DNA of 64,000 nt from contig NC_135250.1 in NCBI RefSeq assembly GCF_964204865.1, positions 9,858,001 to 9,922,000 of the forward strand. Reading direction: 5' to 3'. Within the stretch, counting starts at the first letter, position 1. Each line of letters begins with the position of its first letter. The stretch comes from Styela clava. Its lineage: Eukaryota; Chordata; Ascidiacea; Stolidobranchia; Styelidae. Made by a program: the position numbers and the translations under genes. The notes under the pieces are model-generated. The model ran no database searches, was not told where the DNA came from, and saw only the letters and a list, made by a program, of their open reading frames with translations. This document shows, piece after piece, positions 22,789 to 35,525 of the stretch.

Positions 22789-24637
22789 GATTTGTCCACT
22801 GCAACATTGGATTCCATCAAAAAACTCGGTGATTTGTCAATCTACCTAATGTACTCAGTCATATTAAATAATCATAGTACCTTAAAAACAAAATTTAAAC
22901 ATATAATTAGATGAGGAAATATAAAAAGCACATAGAAATAATCATTCCTAGAAATGAAATTTTTTTGGCAGAAAGAGCTCGACTACTGTGCGATTTAAAA
23001 GGTTTTTCACATGAAACAAACATGATATTCCATTTTATATTCCAATACACGATTCTCCCAAAATTAGACCATTACCAAACAAAATAGCAGTGGCCGGCTA
23101 TAATCATTCCGCATTGTAGCTCGCTACTAGCTTGAAACGTAGAAAAGTCTTACTGATGAAAGCAAATTTTAATTGGCCCATTGGTTGAAGCATTGAACTC
23201 AGCTGTTCGAATTGTAGACTACAACCTTGGGTTAAAATCCCATGCCATCACATCAACAAGGGCGCAATGAATTGGATAAACAATACTGAACTGGACAGAT
23301 TACGATTGTCAAAAAATATAGATCTTACTATTGGTGGCTACTTGTACAGAGTCTTGTTCAGAGTAAAAGCGTTGTCAAAGACAAAATTTACAAATATAAT
23401 GGCAATGAAATTTCAAATTATATCTAACATATATATAGTAGTACCTAACCTGAATTTAGTCACACTCTGAAAGAAATAGTAAAATAGTCTTGGATTATAG
23501 AATTCCACCTTGTATTTCTAATATTGTCAAACAATCTAATTTGCCACCATGAAATGCAAGGCCAAGTTCACATACTAAAAAGAAAGCTGCAAAAAAACCT
23601 GTTATGAATAATTCAATGACATCTGTCCTTGTAATATGGATTGATACTCGAATAAGTAAAATAATACATCCATCTGAATATTACTTTCAGCAAATGAGAA
23701 GTAGCAAGGAATCGATTCAAAATTAAATTATATCCCACATGTCGAAGTCTTGATTTTATGAAAAATTTAAAATAGTTTTAATGGAAACATTAAGGCTGAT
23801 TCTAACCACATTCTAACCATAAATGAGTGATGACTGATAATATTTGTTTATTCCAATGGGCCGTCAATCAAATAGGCAAGGGCTATATTTAAACTGGGAG
23901 CCCGACTCCCCCGTGGGTTCGCGACAAAGCTCAATGATGATCGCTGTAAAATCCTTTTCAACACCAACTTATGTTAAAACAAAATATTGATAAAATTTAC
24001 AAGAATTGTAACCCACCATCGCCCAAATAGAGCCGAGATTCGATCATTTGTGCCAGAATATGCAAACATATCGGTATCATTAAAAGGTATTGTCAATTTT
24101 TTATTATTTTTCTAATATTCTCAATAGTATTAAATTTTACTTAAATGTCATTGACTTTCAATCTTATCTATCCTATCAAATGGGGATAATTTTATTTGTA
24201 TGTGGGTTGCCACGTTTTGCCATTGATTATGGATTTGTAACCAGTAATATTTTTAATGTCCCTCTTACTAGGCAATACAAATAGGGGATTATTTCAAATA
24301 TATAACTTAATCTAACATTTACGCAGCTAATTTGAATTGTATGATGAGATTGTGCATTGGCATCAGCGCCAAAATTTCATTCCAAATTCCTTTTTATTGT
24401 TTTCCTTATAAATTCCATTTCTTCGTGAACAACATCTCTAGAAACATTTATAAGTTAAGACCATTCCTATAATCTCTTCAACGAAGTGGACTAGTATTCC
24501 TTCTCTGACTGGAAGGGAAAACATAACTTGAGCACTGTCTTCTGCATTCCTACATTTGCATCCACTGAACCTACAATCTGAATCTGCTTTTATCAGACGC
24601 CAGTATCCTATTTCCCAGTAATGGAAATTGATTTTTA

Positions 24638-27600
24638 TCAGTCTTCTTCTTCTTCTTCACTAGATGATCCGTTGACCTAAAATTATTTTCATATGATAAA
24701 AGATAAGGAAAAAATATACTCCATATTCTGAATCATTTTCAAACGACTCTGAATCTAGCAAATATTTTGACTTTGATACAAGGTTGAAGAAAATGTCGAC
24801 TCCGAATTCAAATCGAAGAAAATTTTGATCCGACTCAAGGTTGAATAAAATGTTGACTAAAACCCCAGCACCCAACTCAATGAAAATCAAATTTTGACCA
24901 CATGCTAGCCTTCCCTTTTTGATAAGGGTTGTTGCGATAAAAATTACCTTTCTATGCAACCAATCAATTTAAAATCTTCAGTGCTTGAAAATGGAGGAAG
25001 TCTTGTGTTATTAATTTATCACATGAACATGCTTGAATCAATCCTGATAATGCTTACCTCTGTCGTATCAGATTTGTCATGGATTAAAACGTATTCTCTT
25101 GAACTATATGCAAACTTTACAACATCTTTTTCTTTCAATTCCACATATCTGTACGAAAGAACAGGAATGAAAATTATTAAGGCTATTCCGACTGCAAAAG
25201 TAGCCCCTAATTTGTAAGAAATTACTTTATTTTTGAAGGACCAGAATTATCCCAGTTTAGCATTATTTACCCGATTCATTACATCCTGGGTAGCGCTGAC
25301 CAAACAAACCGAATATTCGAAATCGAACCAAAAATTATTCGAATCGTTTTGCAGGTAATTTGCGAATCTGTGAAATAAGGTACAGAAGACTGAAAAAATC
25401 TTTAGACCACAAATGTGCGGCGTTTTTCACTGGATTTATCTATAATAACCGTTTTTTATCTAAAAAAAATGGAATTGGAAGTAAATTAGGTATGTGGGTC
25501 TGTGCAATTCTCAACTATCAGTTGAGAAAGTTTAATTTGATCAAAAAAATATCCGATCCTGGACAGCCCTAACCCTGGATGAGATGGTGGGATTTGAACC
25601 TGAGATTTCGACCTGCCATGCCATCATAGTTAAGTCGAATGGTTGGACTGAACCATTAGTCCAGCACCAACCTACTACATACCTTCGAGGTTGAATCTTT
25701 TGATTATTTACAAAAGTTCCGTTTGAGGAATCAAGATCGATAATATAAGGTTTTATGGTTCTTCCAGTTGTACCATCATCTTTCACTCTTTCAACCATTC
25801 TGGAAAAATCAAAACAGACTAAAAACAGAGATGATATCTTACTGAAACATTAACATTGATCAACAAAAAGAATAAAATTTCAAAGTTTTCAAATCAGTTC
25901 TCAGTATATTTTAACCCGGTTTTGTTTTATTTTAATCAGTGTTTATTCAAGTTTTTTTTACTTCATATAATATGCCTTTATACGCCTATCATAAGGTGTC
26001 ACAAAGCATCAAAGTTCTTTGGCCTAAATTAAAACAGGACTTTTTGAACAGCCTGTATTTGAAAATTTACATTGAAAACATCCCTTATATGAAGAGAATT
26101 ATTAACAATTGGGAGCAGTTTGAATTGAGAAGCTTTCACCATAAAGTCAACATGATAAGGCTTTTTGTTTCTAAATAGAAATATCATTGCAAATAATCGG
26201 CAACAACATAAGTTTATTCTAAAACTTCTGCTACCTGAATTGAAACACTGCATGCTGTTTCGAACATGATGGATGATCTATCGGAATATCAACAATTCGA
26301 CGCATTTTCCCAAGGAGATAAGCACTTTGTCTATGCAAATGAAGAACCTGGATAAAAATATTATTGAAAAAGCTTGAATAAAAATATTATTGCATATAAA
26401 TAAAGCAAGAAAATTGCACTAGAGCTTGGTGGTACGCCCAAACCTCGTTTTATACTAAATGCGAGTTTTGAGCAGCTTTCGCTATGGCCTAGCAGTGTTA
26501 GACTCAACTGTGTTAATATTGCAGGTTACACACTTCTGGTTCTTCTAAAATTAGTCAGCTGGCGGTATTGCACATCGTGCTAAGCACAAGGAATACGCTT
26601 GCCACCATGCTTCTGATCACCCTGCGTGGGTTCGCATGGTTCTGTTGATAAATATTTTTTAAATGACGTTTTAACGCCTTCTCGTTGAGCAAGGCTCTGG
26701 ACAATATACTGATATACATGAAGCTACCACAATCCCTGGAATCTTTCACATTTGTAATTGACTACCCAATTCCGTGTGACATGGGGTGAGCGTGGCCATT
26801 TTACGTTATAACATCCACCATATATATAAATCAATGTCAGTCTCATCATATTCTAATGCTATTTTATATAAAACTTAATTGTCCACCTTCAAAGCTTCAT
26901 CTCCTTTAAAAGGATATAATCGCCATTTTTTCTTTGGGACTCTAGCTTCTGGAGGTTCATTATATTTAATAACAACTCCTCGAAATGTGTTGGTATCTTC
27001 CGTCAGCGCACCAGATAGTCCTAGATTTGGTTTTTCTTTTTCTTTTGGTTCATCTTCGCCTAAAATAGTAAAAAAAAGTTGACTAATATTTCAAAGTTAA
27101 TAATAGTGTTGTCTCTTCAAATGCACTATAGTTTGTATAGAAAATTTGGGCAGTGATAGAATACCTTCAGCAACTAGAGCTTCCGCATTCTGACCTCCCT
27201 GACTTTCTCTCTTTTGCCAGGCTTCTGCTCTTCTGGCATCATTTTGTCTTCTTTCTTGTTCAATATCACCTCTTTGCCTTCGTTCATCTGTTGAAATAAA
27301 ATTGTAATGATCACGACCAGTAAGATATCATTGCGAGACAAATGATAAGATGACACTTTAAAATATAATTTGATTGGTCTATTGTGAATAGCTCTAGTTA
27401 TAAATGAGAAAAAAAATTCATAGCTATCTCGGAGGCGAGGAAAAGGGATAAGACAATATAATCATATGGCAAAACCCCACCTCTCGTCTGGTTACCAGTC
27501 CACGTTGGGTATGGAAATAGTTGACGTGTTAATCATGTGAGAAGCATGGACTTGACGGGTCTAACGTAGTACGCACCGCAAGTGCTTAAATAACGCCAAA

Positions 27601-30600
27601 CCGAAGTGTGATGTAAAATACATCTCAAATTTTTATTTTTTTAAAATAAAAATCTGTCTTGCACGAAACGACATACATCAGTTAAACCACTGCAGACAAG
27701 GGATGACAGCTTGAACTAGTAGTTAAACTGAAGTTCGAAGGTTATAAACAAAGACACGTTATTTTATTGCCTGTTTAAGTCACATTTTGGACAGTTTATA
27801 GTGAGTAAATTGCATTCCTAATTAGGAATCTACCTTCCCACTTCTGTGTGAGATATTTTCCCACTTAAAAAATTTCCATCTTTAATTCAATTTGAAATAC
27901 TACAATACGTAGATACCCCAGCTAAAGATAATCTTAATCTTAATCATAATCATAATCTTAAAACAAAAATAGTCTTACTTCGTTGTCGGTGCCTATTATC
28001 TTCCTCAGCTGGTTCTCTCTTTATTTGTATTTCTTTATCATGATGAGGACGGCGTTCCTCTCTCGTTGCATTTTCTGAAAAAAAATAAAATAACATAAGG
28101 AATAAAGTACAACTGACATTACTCAATAACAAAATTTCATGCGAAGATCATGGCTTATATTTTTTTATCATAATTCAGGTCAGCTATTTAAAGATGTGGA
28201 TGTTATAACCTATTTTCATTGATAAACCAGTGCATCAACATATATAATAGCTTAAAAGAGTAATGTCTAACAATGTTTTAATTGCACACACAAGAAATCG
28301 CGAGTTCTAACAGTTTATATTCAGATCTAGGATCACAACTGGGTCCTATAAGTGTGCTAATTTTGGAAAGGTATAAAAGCTACTTAAACTATTCTTTTAA
28401 TTCATGCCCTGTGATACTGTGATATATAAGCTAACCAATGGCCAATCAATCTTTCATTGTACCAAAATAAATTGTAATCTTTGGGATTTCATCGCATTTA
28501 TTTGGAATTTTCCAGCAGCAAAAACAAATTTGAAAGATTGAAAAAATGAGAAACCACACATTTTTATGTCCGCAGATTAACAAGATATTTTAAGGTAGCA
28601 ATGAGTTTATTTTGTCACACAATTTACGTTGAACTTGGCTTAAATCTAAAAATACATTAAATGCTTGGAGGTTGAAAATGAATTCTTCTCAAAATCATGA
28701 GAAGTCCATGAACATTAATTGAGTTAATATTAATTATAGGAAGATTTCCTGTTTCAGGAAATAAAAAGACGGTAAAAAAAGGAATAAACACGGTGCATTT
28801 CTCCCATAATTTGCATTATTTGTATAATGAATGTATTGGTAACTGTTTTATTTTGAGTTTCAATGATGTGTACGAAGAATATAACTCACAGGCTTTTAGG
28901 CGACAATGATTTCAGTGAATTATCTAACATAATAGTGAAAGACTATTTTACTAACGAACCAACGTTGATGATGTCAAACTCAAGTAAAAAAAGCAGAAAA
29001 ACTAGCTGAAACTATTGTAAATCCAGTTTTGTTACTTAACCTTTCATATGGTGCTTTTGATACTGAGATTCAGTATCGTGGACATTGAAAAATAAAAGAA
29101 ATCAGAAATTTCATTTTCTGTAGAACAATATATAAAAATTGAAGAAGAGCTTCTAGGAGAAAGTTTGGAAGATTATTTTGTGCACAAAACATGAATATAC
29201 CAAACAAGAAATTGGGTCTGAACTGTTGAGGAGAATGGATGAAATTGCAAAGAATGAAAAATGTGGAATATTTGTGTGATGACATCAAGTTGTTGCACTG
29301 AAAAATTTGTACAAAAGCGATACGACCCAAAGATAAAGCTGGATTATATTGAGCCATTAACTGGTAACAAAATACACGCTAACATACCAAGTCCTCACAA
29401 AAACATAACAGTGTGGATAAAAGACATTTTGAGGGTAGATTAGCGGTATGAAACAAAATGAAAGATATGCGGAAACCTCATATCATCTCATTCATAAATT
29501 CCTGTATTGAATTAGGTTAAACACAATTAGATGTGTTTCAAGCAACTAATGTTGGGCATAAAATGGTAAAGTAATAAAATGAAATAAACACTGATTAAAA
29601 TAAAACAAACCTATTTAGAATACATAAAAAACTGTAGACAGACTCATAACAAAATTTGAAGATTGCAACAGGACTTCATGAACACCCTGTATATTTTGTT
29701 TTCGGTCATGTTAATCTCTGCTTGATTACCTTTATTATATTTCATTCGCAAAAAAGAAAAGATATGTATCACTGGATGATTATTATGATATCTCGTTATG
29801 CAGTTTCAATATAGCCTTCCATATCGATAAGTACATTCTGATTATTTCTATTTTTTTCGCATCTTATATCTTACAGACTAAAAATTTAGACAGCCTACAA
29901 GCAAAAACACACGAGAACAATATCAATCAATTAATATCTAAAATACATCTATTCTTATACACCATTACCGAAACATGTGTTTAATAAATGAAAACAGCAG
30001 ACAAAATGAAATAACCTCCCTATCCAATATGAAAAAAGTCAAATGATTGATTGTGGCTTTTGCTCAGGAAAAGAAGATCAAGAATACAAAATCAAATGCA
30101 GGAACAAGCAAGATGTCATCAGGGCGATGAACTAAACTTTTAATTACACCCTGATGGGTGACAATTGTTTGTTGTCAGCGAAATCATCTATTCAAGTCAA
30201 ACTAGATACCAATAAATTCTCCATCAACATTTATCAGTATGTGGTAACTTGACGATAGAGCAGAAAATGCAGAAACGTGCTAGTCTTTATCGTTTTCAAT
30301 TTGGCAGATACCGGTATGTACCATGCTCAGTCCTCTCGCTCCTAATCTAAATTCAATTATTTGTCCACTGTAATTACCACCTAGTACAGGGGTTCCCAAA
30401 CCAGGGGCCGCGAGGTCTGTGTGGTCGCTGAGTTATTGTAGAGGATAGATGTACAAAACATCTAAGATTTGACAAACCATGTTAAATTTAGCAGTTTGTA
30501 CCATGGCTTAGTGTAAAACAGGCCCATAGGCATCGCTCTATGCTTATGCTATAGAAAATGTAGGTGATTATTGTAACATCACTGTTTGGTTTTAGCTTAT

Positions 30601-31458
30601 TTTACTTAATACCATCACATGATCAATCTCAAAAGTCCAGTGAAAGAAGCTCTAAAGTTCCATGAAAAATATATATATTGACCTGGGGTCGCACTGGACA
30701 CTTGAAAGTTGTCTTTGGGGTCGTCCTGAAAAAAGCTTGGGAACCCCTGACCTAGTATGATGTCAATCACATTTTTTTTATATTATTATTGCAAATTATT
30801 GTCTGTTTTATGAGCAAATGAAGACAATTACAGTAAATGAGGGGAAAGTTGAAGCGCATGCCATGAAAGAAAACCCTGGTCTCTAAACGATAAATAATTA
30901 CATGAGAAAATCATAGCACAGAGCCGAAGAGGTACAACCAAATTTTTCATCTGATGCTTTCAAATTCAAAGATCTGAGAACTCGCCCATCCCTAGCTATG
31001 GATTGAATGACATCATCAAATATCAATAGTCAAGAAATTGAGCACTGATAATTATAAACATATTGGGAATACGGATCAGTCTATCTATGCTAGTCATGGC
31101 TTATTCTGAAGAAAAATAAGTGAATACCTCTTCGTCGCTTTCTTCTTAGTTCTTCCTGTCTTTTATCAAAATCTTCTTCTTTCTTGATTCTAACTGGTGA
31201 TGAGGAACGTTCTCTACTTCTTCTTCTATCTCTTTCATCCCTTTTTCTTGCATGAGAATTTTTACGCGTTGGTGACTCATCACTTATATTTCCATCTTTT
31301 TGTCTCGATCTTTTATGCTTTTTCGAGTAGTCATCACGATGTTGGGAATGTTCTTTCCTGTGTGTTTCTTTATGTTTTTTGTGATGTTTCCGAGGACTTT
31401 CATCTGAAAATTCTGGAGAGGATTCCTTATGAGAACGCTTCTTGTGTTTTACTTTCAT
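24638..31458 (-). CDS. SNIP1: Smad nuclear-interacting protein 1, FHA-domain spliceosome/transcription factor
   Basis: Eight exons join in frame: 31128-31458, 27979-28074, 27165-27287, 26887-27059, 26235-26347, 25683-25799, 25058-25148, 24638-24676, giving about 360 residues (human 396). The first 140 residues are Lys/Arg/Ser/His-rich and RS-like (KHKKRSHKESSP, RRRSRERSSSPVRIKKEE), expected for a nuclear protein. Then comes GVVIKYNEPPEARVPKKKWR and the FHA domain: HRQSAYLLGK, DIPIDHPSCSKQHAVFQFR, IIDLDSSNGTFVNNQKI, VELKEKDVVKFAYSSREYVL, with the Ser/His and Asn-Gly residues for phosphothreonine binding. The tail is acidic (SSSEEEEED), as in the family. SNIP1 acts in the nucleus in the RES-type splicing module and as a modulator of Smad/CBP transcription (family knowledge). 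The FHA motif LLGR is LLGK here. Intron 1 (3 kb) holds a hAT element at 30387. Confidence 0.94.
26560..26650 (+). mobile_element. SINE head fragment in a SNIP1 intron
   Basis: GGCGGTATTGCACATCGTGC, TAAGCACAAGGAATACGC and CCTGCGTGGGTTCGCATGGTTC match the tRNA-like head of the SINE family seen at 8574-8915, in the reverse orientation to that copy. It breaks off after the degraded B-box. Confidence 0.65.
27430..27565 (-). mobile_element. SINE fragment in a SNIP1 intron
   Basis: The piece AAGGGATAAGACAATATAAT followed by CATATGGCAAAACCCCACCT, CTCGTCTGGTTACCAGTCCA and GCATGGACTTGACGGG corresponds to the tail-side half of the SINE family; the tRNA-like head is missing. Confidence 0.6.
30387..30749. 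mobile_element. hAT-type MITE, CAGGGGTTCCCAAACC family (363 bp)
   Basis: The ends CAGGGGTTCCCAAACC and GCTTGGGAACCCCTG are inverted repeats. A perfect 8-bp duplication ACCTAGTA flanks it (30379-30386 and 30750-30757). Inner phrases GGGGCCGCGAGGTC and GGGGTCGCACTGGA are typical of CAGGGGTTCCCAA hAT MITEs. It sits in the first intron of SNIP1. Confidence 0.88.
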
Positions 31459-32741
31459 TTTAAATATGATTTCATTTAGTAATATAAAACTGTAAAATTA
31501 ACTTTGATTTAATTGTAATTTGATTAAAACGGAAATTAGTGGATTCTAATTTGATAAGTTCTTTCAGTTAATGTAGGTTTATTTTTGCATATATAGGGTG
31601 ACGAAGAAAGAAATTGTAAGAAATTCAAAGTAACAATATAAAAGAACAAATAGATAAGGGAAATAAGTAAAATTATGAGAAGATGAATAAAGTGATAATT
31701 ACAAAAATAAATTGCATATAGATTAAAACATCTTTATAGAGTTAAAAAATTTGGAAAAACAAATTAAATAATTAAAAAATAAAATAAGCAATGCAAATCA
31801 GAAGCTATGATTAAAGCTAATTACCAAACCAAAAAAACAATGAATAGTAGTAATCTGCATAAATTTCCACAAAATAATTCAACACATTATTAAATGAAAT
31901 CCAAACATACAGTTGATTCAAAAAAACAGAACCCATGCCAATTGAAACATATTCTATACTATATAGATAATATTACTCTTGTGCAAAGCATCCTATATTA
32001 CTGAAACTTTTGGGTGCAATCATACGATTTTTATTTTTTATTAAATAATCGTATTTGCTACGCCGATTTTATGCATTTGTACCCCCACAACTAATCGATC
32101 AACTAACGAAAAACTAATAATCCTCTGCTGCCCACTGATGGCTCGTTGGAAAGCTTATTTGAAGAGCTTGCGATTGGCGATTAAAAAAAAAAGTTTTTTT
32201 AAAAGTGGTGGTCTGAGTCACAAACCGGATAGAAAAAAGGCATTTTTTTTTCTTGGGAGTCGAAACTTCAAACCAGGATAAAAAATAGAAATATTCGCTA
32301 AATCCTTTACTGTTACCGCTTCGTGGTTGGCAAACAATAGCTTAATATTGCTGTAGCAATTTCGTGATATAACTCAAAATACTTTGGTAGATGGAAGGGA
32401 TAATAATATGTCTTCTATTACCACCCAAAAAACACCGAAATTTGCATAAATTTTAAAAACACTCCCTCGTCTCGCCGCAAACAAAATTCCCGTCGTAAAC
32501 AAAAGCGAGATTTACCATCGCATATGCTAATCTCGAAGAAAATTTCTTATCAATAAACTAAAACCAGGAAAAACTAGACCAACAGTTTGCGACCGATTGC
32601 TAAATAAACAGTGGAGTACATCAACGTACCCGCCGCAATCTAGCGACTTTTGTCGTTGGTACGTATACGTGCCTACCGCACGGAAAGGGTTAAAGCCATT
32701 AAAAAAAGGCATGGGTTCAATTTTTTTTTTTTGGGGGGGGA
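31459..32741. other. Spacer between SNIP1 start and the BTB-Kelch gene end
   Basis: This contains the SNIP1 5' side (minus-strand transcription) and the 3' side of the Kelch gene. It is very AT-rich from 31500 to 32060, with no exon signature. A short T/G homopolymer tract at 32720-32738 lies directly beside the Kelch stop codon. No CpG-rich promoter is visible. Confidence 0.4.
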
Positions 32742-34433
32742 TTAATCCTGGATTATGCAATTTTGAACAGTGAAAAGTTCACAAGAGTTTATTCTGATTG
32801 ACCATATAACTCTCATATTTGTGAAGTAGTAAGGTAGCTGAACACGTTCCCATTGGCCTTCAGTAACATTGAATTTTTCCAGAGTGCTTGGATTCTGTTC
32901 ACAATCACCAACCGCATAAATGTTTTCATTTATACTAAAAGCATTAAATCTCCAACGTGGATTGAGCATTGAAGTCAGTTCCGTCCAGATATTACTGTCT
33001 GGATTGTAATACTCAACATCTACTAATCGCTGTGATCCTTCATTTCCACCCAACACATACAAGTTATTTTGGAAAATCACGACTGCAGGAGAACTTCTAG
33101 CTTCTTGCATAGGAGGAATATTAGACCAGGTCATGGAAGAAATATCCAATCTTTCAACATTTTTGAATCTCCATTGGTTATCCATATTTCCACCCACACA
33201 ATACAAATATCCTTTCGAATAAACAGGGGATGAATTTATACATGGCATCTTCCTGTTGACTGATTTGGTCCAAATATTTTTTAAAGGGTTATATATTTCA
33301 ACTGATCTTGATCCACGACACGGGTAAGACACTCCAGCTACAAATATATTATTCTTTACAATTACTGCGGGTGGCCAGCAACCATGACTATCGAACATGT
33401 CAGGTAACCTTCTCCAAGAGGCCAAAGCATCAATGTATTTAAGACTATAAACGAATTTCTTTTCAGTGAAGACATAAATAACGTCATGCATTGTTACTGC
33501 GGTAAATGAATTTGAAACCATATCATTATGAAGTTGATGCATTTGAGTACATTTACCAGTACGAGGATTAAAGATTTGTATATATCTGGAATTGTCATCA
33601 AAGAGTGCAATTGAAAAATCTTGATTGTCCTCAAAATCATCGCTTTCATGAGCTATCTCAATATTGCCCAAAAAGGACTCGCAAAGTAACCTGACACAGT
33701 CAATAGATGCAGACACTAGATCTATGCTTTTAAGAAGATATTTTCGATAGCTAAGAGGAAGCCGAGATAAGTCGATGCTTTCAAGTATGGAATAAAAATA
33801 TTTTGATCTTTCTTTCAAATCGAATTGAGTCCAGGATATCAACGCCTTCACCTTTCGCTGAGCTAATGACTTGTTCTCAGCTGAACCAATCAAAAACGCA
33901 ATATAAGAACTATCAAGATGGTTGAACTCCTCTATTTTGGAGATTGCTGTAAAATTTTCCAAAGCAAATTCATCGCATTTCTCCTCTACAGTTTTACAAT
34001 TATAGGTTTTAGCCAAATTCTTGATAAAAAAGAAAGTTGACATTTGAAGTTTGTTAAGATATGTATCTGCAATAAGATTACACAGCTTCTGTAGTTGAAG
34101 CTGGTGTGCAACATGAATCAAATTTTCGCGATCCTCATTTGAAACAATGATATTTCCTCCGTAAATAAAGTCAATACAATGCTTGATGCTATCAACATCA
34201 ACTTTATCAACCTTCAATTCAATATATCCAGACTCATTTGCAATCGTATTATCCTTCAACATATCTTTGAAGTAACCCGAACTAGCCGATAAAATGTTGC
34301 GATGGACAGAAAATTCTTTACAGCCGACTTTAATAAGCAAGTCACAGTCATGTTGTGTTTTCCTGAATTCATCCAATTCCTTGAAAACATCACTGAAAAG
34401 ACTTTTATCTTCAAGAATAACATGACTTTCCAT
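32742..34433 (-). CDS. BTB-BACK-Kelch protein (KLHL family), intronless
   Basis: An uninterrupted 563-codon frame. Residues about 28-125 form a BTB domain (HDCDLLIKVGCKEFSVHRNI, LSASSGYFKDML, IKHCIDFIYGG). About 130-240 form a BACK domain (LNKLQMSTFFFIKNLAKTYN, HLDSSYIAFLIG, KALISWTQFDLKERSKYF). From about 285 to 545 run Kelch blades, several with paired Gly and a Tyr/Trp (SVEIYNPLKNIWTKS, GYLYCVGGN, NNLYVLGGN, VEYYNPDSNIWTEL). Such proteins usually dimerise through BTB and link substrates to the Cul3 ubiquitin ligase; the substrate is bound by the propeller. I cannot assign a KLHL subfamily. The start is the Met of MESHVILEDKSLFSD, followed soon by the conserved DV/HDCDL block. GTF3C5 lies 1.1 kb upstream on the same strand. 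Confidence 0.92.
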   Translation of the reverse strand: MESHVILEDKSLFSDVFKELDEFRKTQHDCDLLIKVGCKEFSVHRNILSASSGYFKDMLKDNTIANESGYIELKVDKVDVDSIKHCIDFIYGGNIIVSNEDRENLIHVAHQLQLQKLCNLIADTYLNKLQMSTFFFIKNLAKTYNCKTVEEKCDEFALENFTAISKIEEFNHLDSSYIAFLIGSAENKSLAQRKVKALISWTQFDLKERSKYFYSILESIDLSRLPLSYRKYLLKSIDLVSASIDCVRLLCESFLGNIEIAHESDDFEDNQDFSIALFDDNSRYIQIFNPRTGKCTQMHQLHNDMVSNSFTAVTMHDVIYVFTEKKFVYSLKYIDALASWRRLPDMFDSHGCWPPAVIVKNNIFVAGVSYPCRGSRSVEIYNPLKNIWTKSVNRKMPCINSSPVYSKGYLYCVGGNMDNQWRFKNVERLDISSMTWSNIPPMQEARSSPAVVIFQNNLYVLGGNEGSQRLVDVEYYNPDSNIWTELTSMLNPRWRFNAFSINENIYAVGDCEQNPSTLEKFNVTEGQWERVQLPYYFTNMRVIWSIRINSCELFTVQNCIIQD

Positions 34434-35525
34434 ATTTTAAACATCCTTTATTAATCTACCAGCTTATATCAACCAAAAAACAAAGCTGTTTGATTATATC
34501 GCTAATACATGTTCTGGAATAGGATAACAAAAAATAGGAAAAATATTGATGAAAAAGATGCCCATATTTTTAGGGCTGATGTTGGGTGTAATGTAGACAT
34601 TGATCAGAAATTCCTCTGTTATTTGTAACAAGTTTGCATCTAAGACTTAAGAAACAAAATTTTAATATTTGAAATTTGATTAGTGTCAGAATCGGAAATT
34701 TAATCAAAATACAATAATTTCTTTCCTTAATGAGTATTACATGCTATTTGACATGAGTCACATGACATATATTTAAAATGAAAATCGGAGAAGCAAAGAG
34801 AATCTATTGATAAAAAAGGCAAATATTCATTCACATTTTTCATATTAAACAAAATTATCAATTTTTAGGAAATAACAAGCATGCTGGAAAGTTTCAAATT
34901 TGATTTGTAAGTTGGTTACATCGATAATAATTTCTGATATAGACTGAACGTTTGACTAAAAAAAAAAAACCCATACATTTCTTAATTACAAAAATTTAAA
35001 AAAATATTCAATTTTGTTTGCGCTCGTACGTCTGTTTAAGTATTTTACTTACCGGTACTTAAAGTTTCAGAAATCTTTATACAAAAATTATGTTCCCTCC
35101 AGAATATGTTCCATTATTTATCTCCTTGGCATCAGGGACAGACTTGCATTCGTTGCGCAAAATTAAATCTTTCCCTTCATTTTCGTAGAATTAAGAAACT
35201 CGTGGGTTACATTTTTTTGGGTCACCTGTATCAGAGTATTTGAAATAAAATTTTCAACAGAAAAAAAAAACAGAGAAAGTTATGAACAGCACTCTAATGA
35301 GACAATACAAATGATCTGAAAGTAAACAGGACAAGGCAACTAAGAATAATCAGATTTATAACATGTTATGTAGGCAAAAATAACTATAATTTTGAGTCCA
35401 TAATACTTCCGAGTACATAACACATGGAACATACTTCAAAACAATTGGATCAAATTTTTGCTCTGTTGCCAACCAATAAAAAAGACAGACAGTGTATCCT
35501 ATACTATATTCAATTTTGTTCTCCA
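34434..35525. other. Spacer between the GTF3C5 stop and the BTB-Kelch start
   Basis: AT-rich, with poly-A/T runs at 34960-34970 and 35262-35271. No repeat or exon is recognised. It must hold the GTF3C5 3' end and the promoter of the Kelch gene if the latter has its own. Confidence 0.4.

Noticed and set aside
25290-25575. Possible complete copy of the TAGGGCTGGGC MITE in a SNIP1 intron
   Set aside because: GAATATTCGAAATCGAA and GGACAGCCCTAA recall the family but neither end is intact and no duplication is visible.
29261-29443. Plus-strand frame in SNIP1 intron 1 (KRYDPKIKLDYIEPLTGNKI)
   Set aside because: Short and isolated; might be a relic of an inserted element but nothing supports a gene.
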